DNA from: Cladocopium goreaui
Taxonomy: Eukaryota > Sar > Dinophyceae > Suessiales > Symbiodiniaceae
NCBI GenBank assembly: GCA_947184155.2
Contig: CAMXCT020003380.1
Span: 379,501 to 443,500 of the forward strand
Reading direction: 5' to 3'
Length of the DNA stretch: 64,000 bases
The stretch's first letter is position 1. The number at the start of each line of letters is the position of its first letter. This document shows, piece by piece, positions 63,667 through 64,000 of the stretch. The notes under the pieces are model-generated. The model was given only the letters and a program-made list of their open reading frames with translations, did not search any database and was not told the DNA's origin. A program made the position numbers and the translations under genes.

Positions 63667-64000
63667 CTGAAATTCCCCAGGCTTTCCCTTCAAGCAATTC
63701 ACTATGAAAAACCAGCCAGAATTGCTGATGAATTTTCAGATCTATCAAGAGTCATATCATGTTGGTTTATTGGAAATCCCATGGAAAACACATGGAAAAC
63801 CAGAGCGGCTCAATCCCACCTGATTTCAACCAACCAACCCCTGAAAAAACCACCGCTCCACGCCTCGTCCGCTGTCCTGGTGGAATCGTGGAACAGTGAT
63901 GGAAACCACCCAAAAAAAAAAAATGGACGGTTCATATATAGTTAATTAACTGTGAATTGATGTTTCTTAACCGGTAACTAGATAGTTAACCAATATGAAA

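Noticed and set aside
1..64000. tRNA, rRNA or spliced-leader RNA genes
   Set aside because: None recognised by eye; short GGTTCGA-like matches lacked a foldable cloverleaf context.

Overview
This window looks like nuclear DNA of a dinoflagellate, most likely a Suessiales/Symbiodiniaceae-type genome. The reasons are AT-rich non-coding DNA full of microsatellites and minisatellites, short GC-richer exons scattered through long introns, splice donors of three kinds (GT, GC and GA) opposite AG acceptors, short direct repeats at exon/intron junctions, and Apple/PAN-like and cadherin-like exons. Nothing bacterial or organellar is visible, and no long ORF is an intact gene. The long ORFs lie in tandem repeats, except for one low-complexity exon.

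The main content is coding sequence on the minus strand, read from right to left. It is cut into many exons of about 20-120 nt, plus one low-complexity exon of about 0.7 kb. Translated and joined in phase, exons between about 55 and 20 kb give repeated domains of the dystroglycan-type cadherin-like (CADG) / He_PIG (putative Ig) type. Their hallmarks are 'LPSWLxF', 'FxGxPP' and a closing VxVxAxDxxG-like strand. Three runs join with consistent phase over many junctions: 55.3-53.6 kb, 53.1-49.9 kb, and 38.1-21.2 kb (the last with less certain links at 32.1 and 22.6 kb). A Gly/Ala/Ser/Asp-rich linker (48.6-41.8 kb) separates two CADG blocks. Left of about 20 kb there are weaker minus-strand exons, some CADG-like and some resembling halves of Apple/PAN domains. 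Right of about 58 kb are minus-strand exons of different, helical character, which may be the 5' part of the same gene or an upstream gene on the same strand. The product would be a very large, presumably extracellular or membrane-anchored adhesion-like protein. No start codon, signal peptide or terminal stop was identified, so the gene probably runs past the window.

The introns are crowded with short inverted-repeat elements. Family A has ends TACCCTCTGGT/ACCAGAGGGTA, is about 100-130 bp, and has about 30 full or partial copies. Family B has ends CTGGTTGGTGGT/ACCACCAACCAG, is about 100-130 bp, and has 11 copies. Families C-F are rarer. Many of the reconstructed introns hold an A or B copy. 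An 883-bp element at 30.7-31.6 kb has GC-rich terminal inverted repeats and an 8-bp target duplication. A transposase C-terminal fragment of IS1595/ISXO2 (Merlin-like) character lies at 56.3 kb.

Satellite blocks occupy 1.0-4.3, 8.5-10.2, 23.5-23.7, 26.7-26.8, 34.6-36.1, 38.7-39.2, 40.0-40.6, 43.0-45.1, 56.0-56.3 and 57.2-57.8 kb. A 100-N assembly gap sits inside the 1.8-3.2 kb minisatellite. All exon edges were read by eye from frame continuity and splice signals; none has been tested against transcripts.
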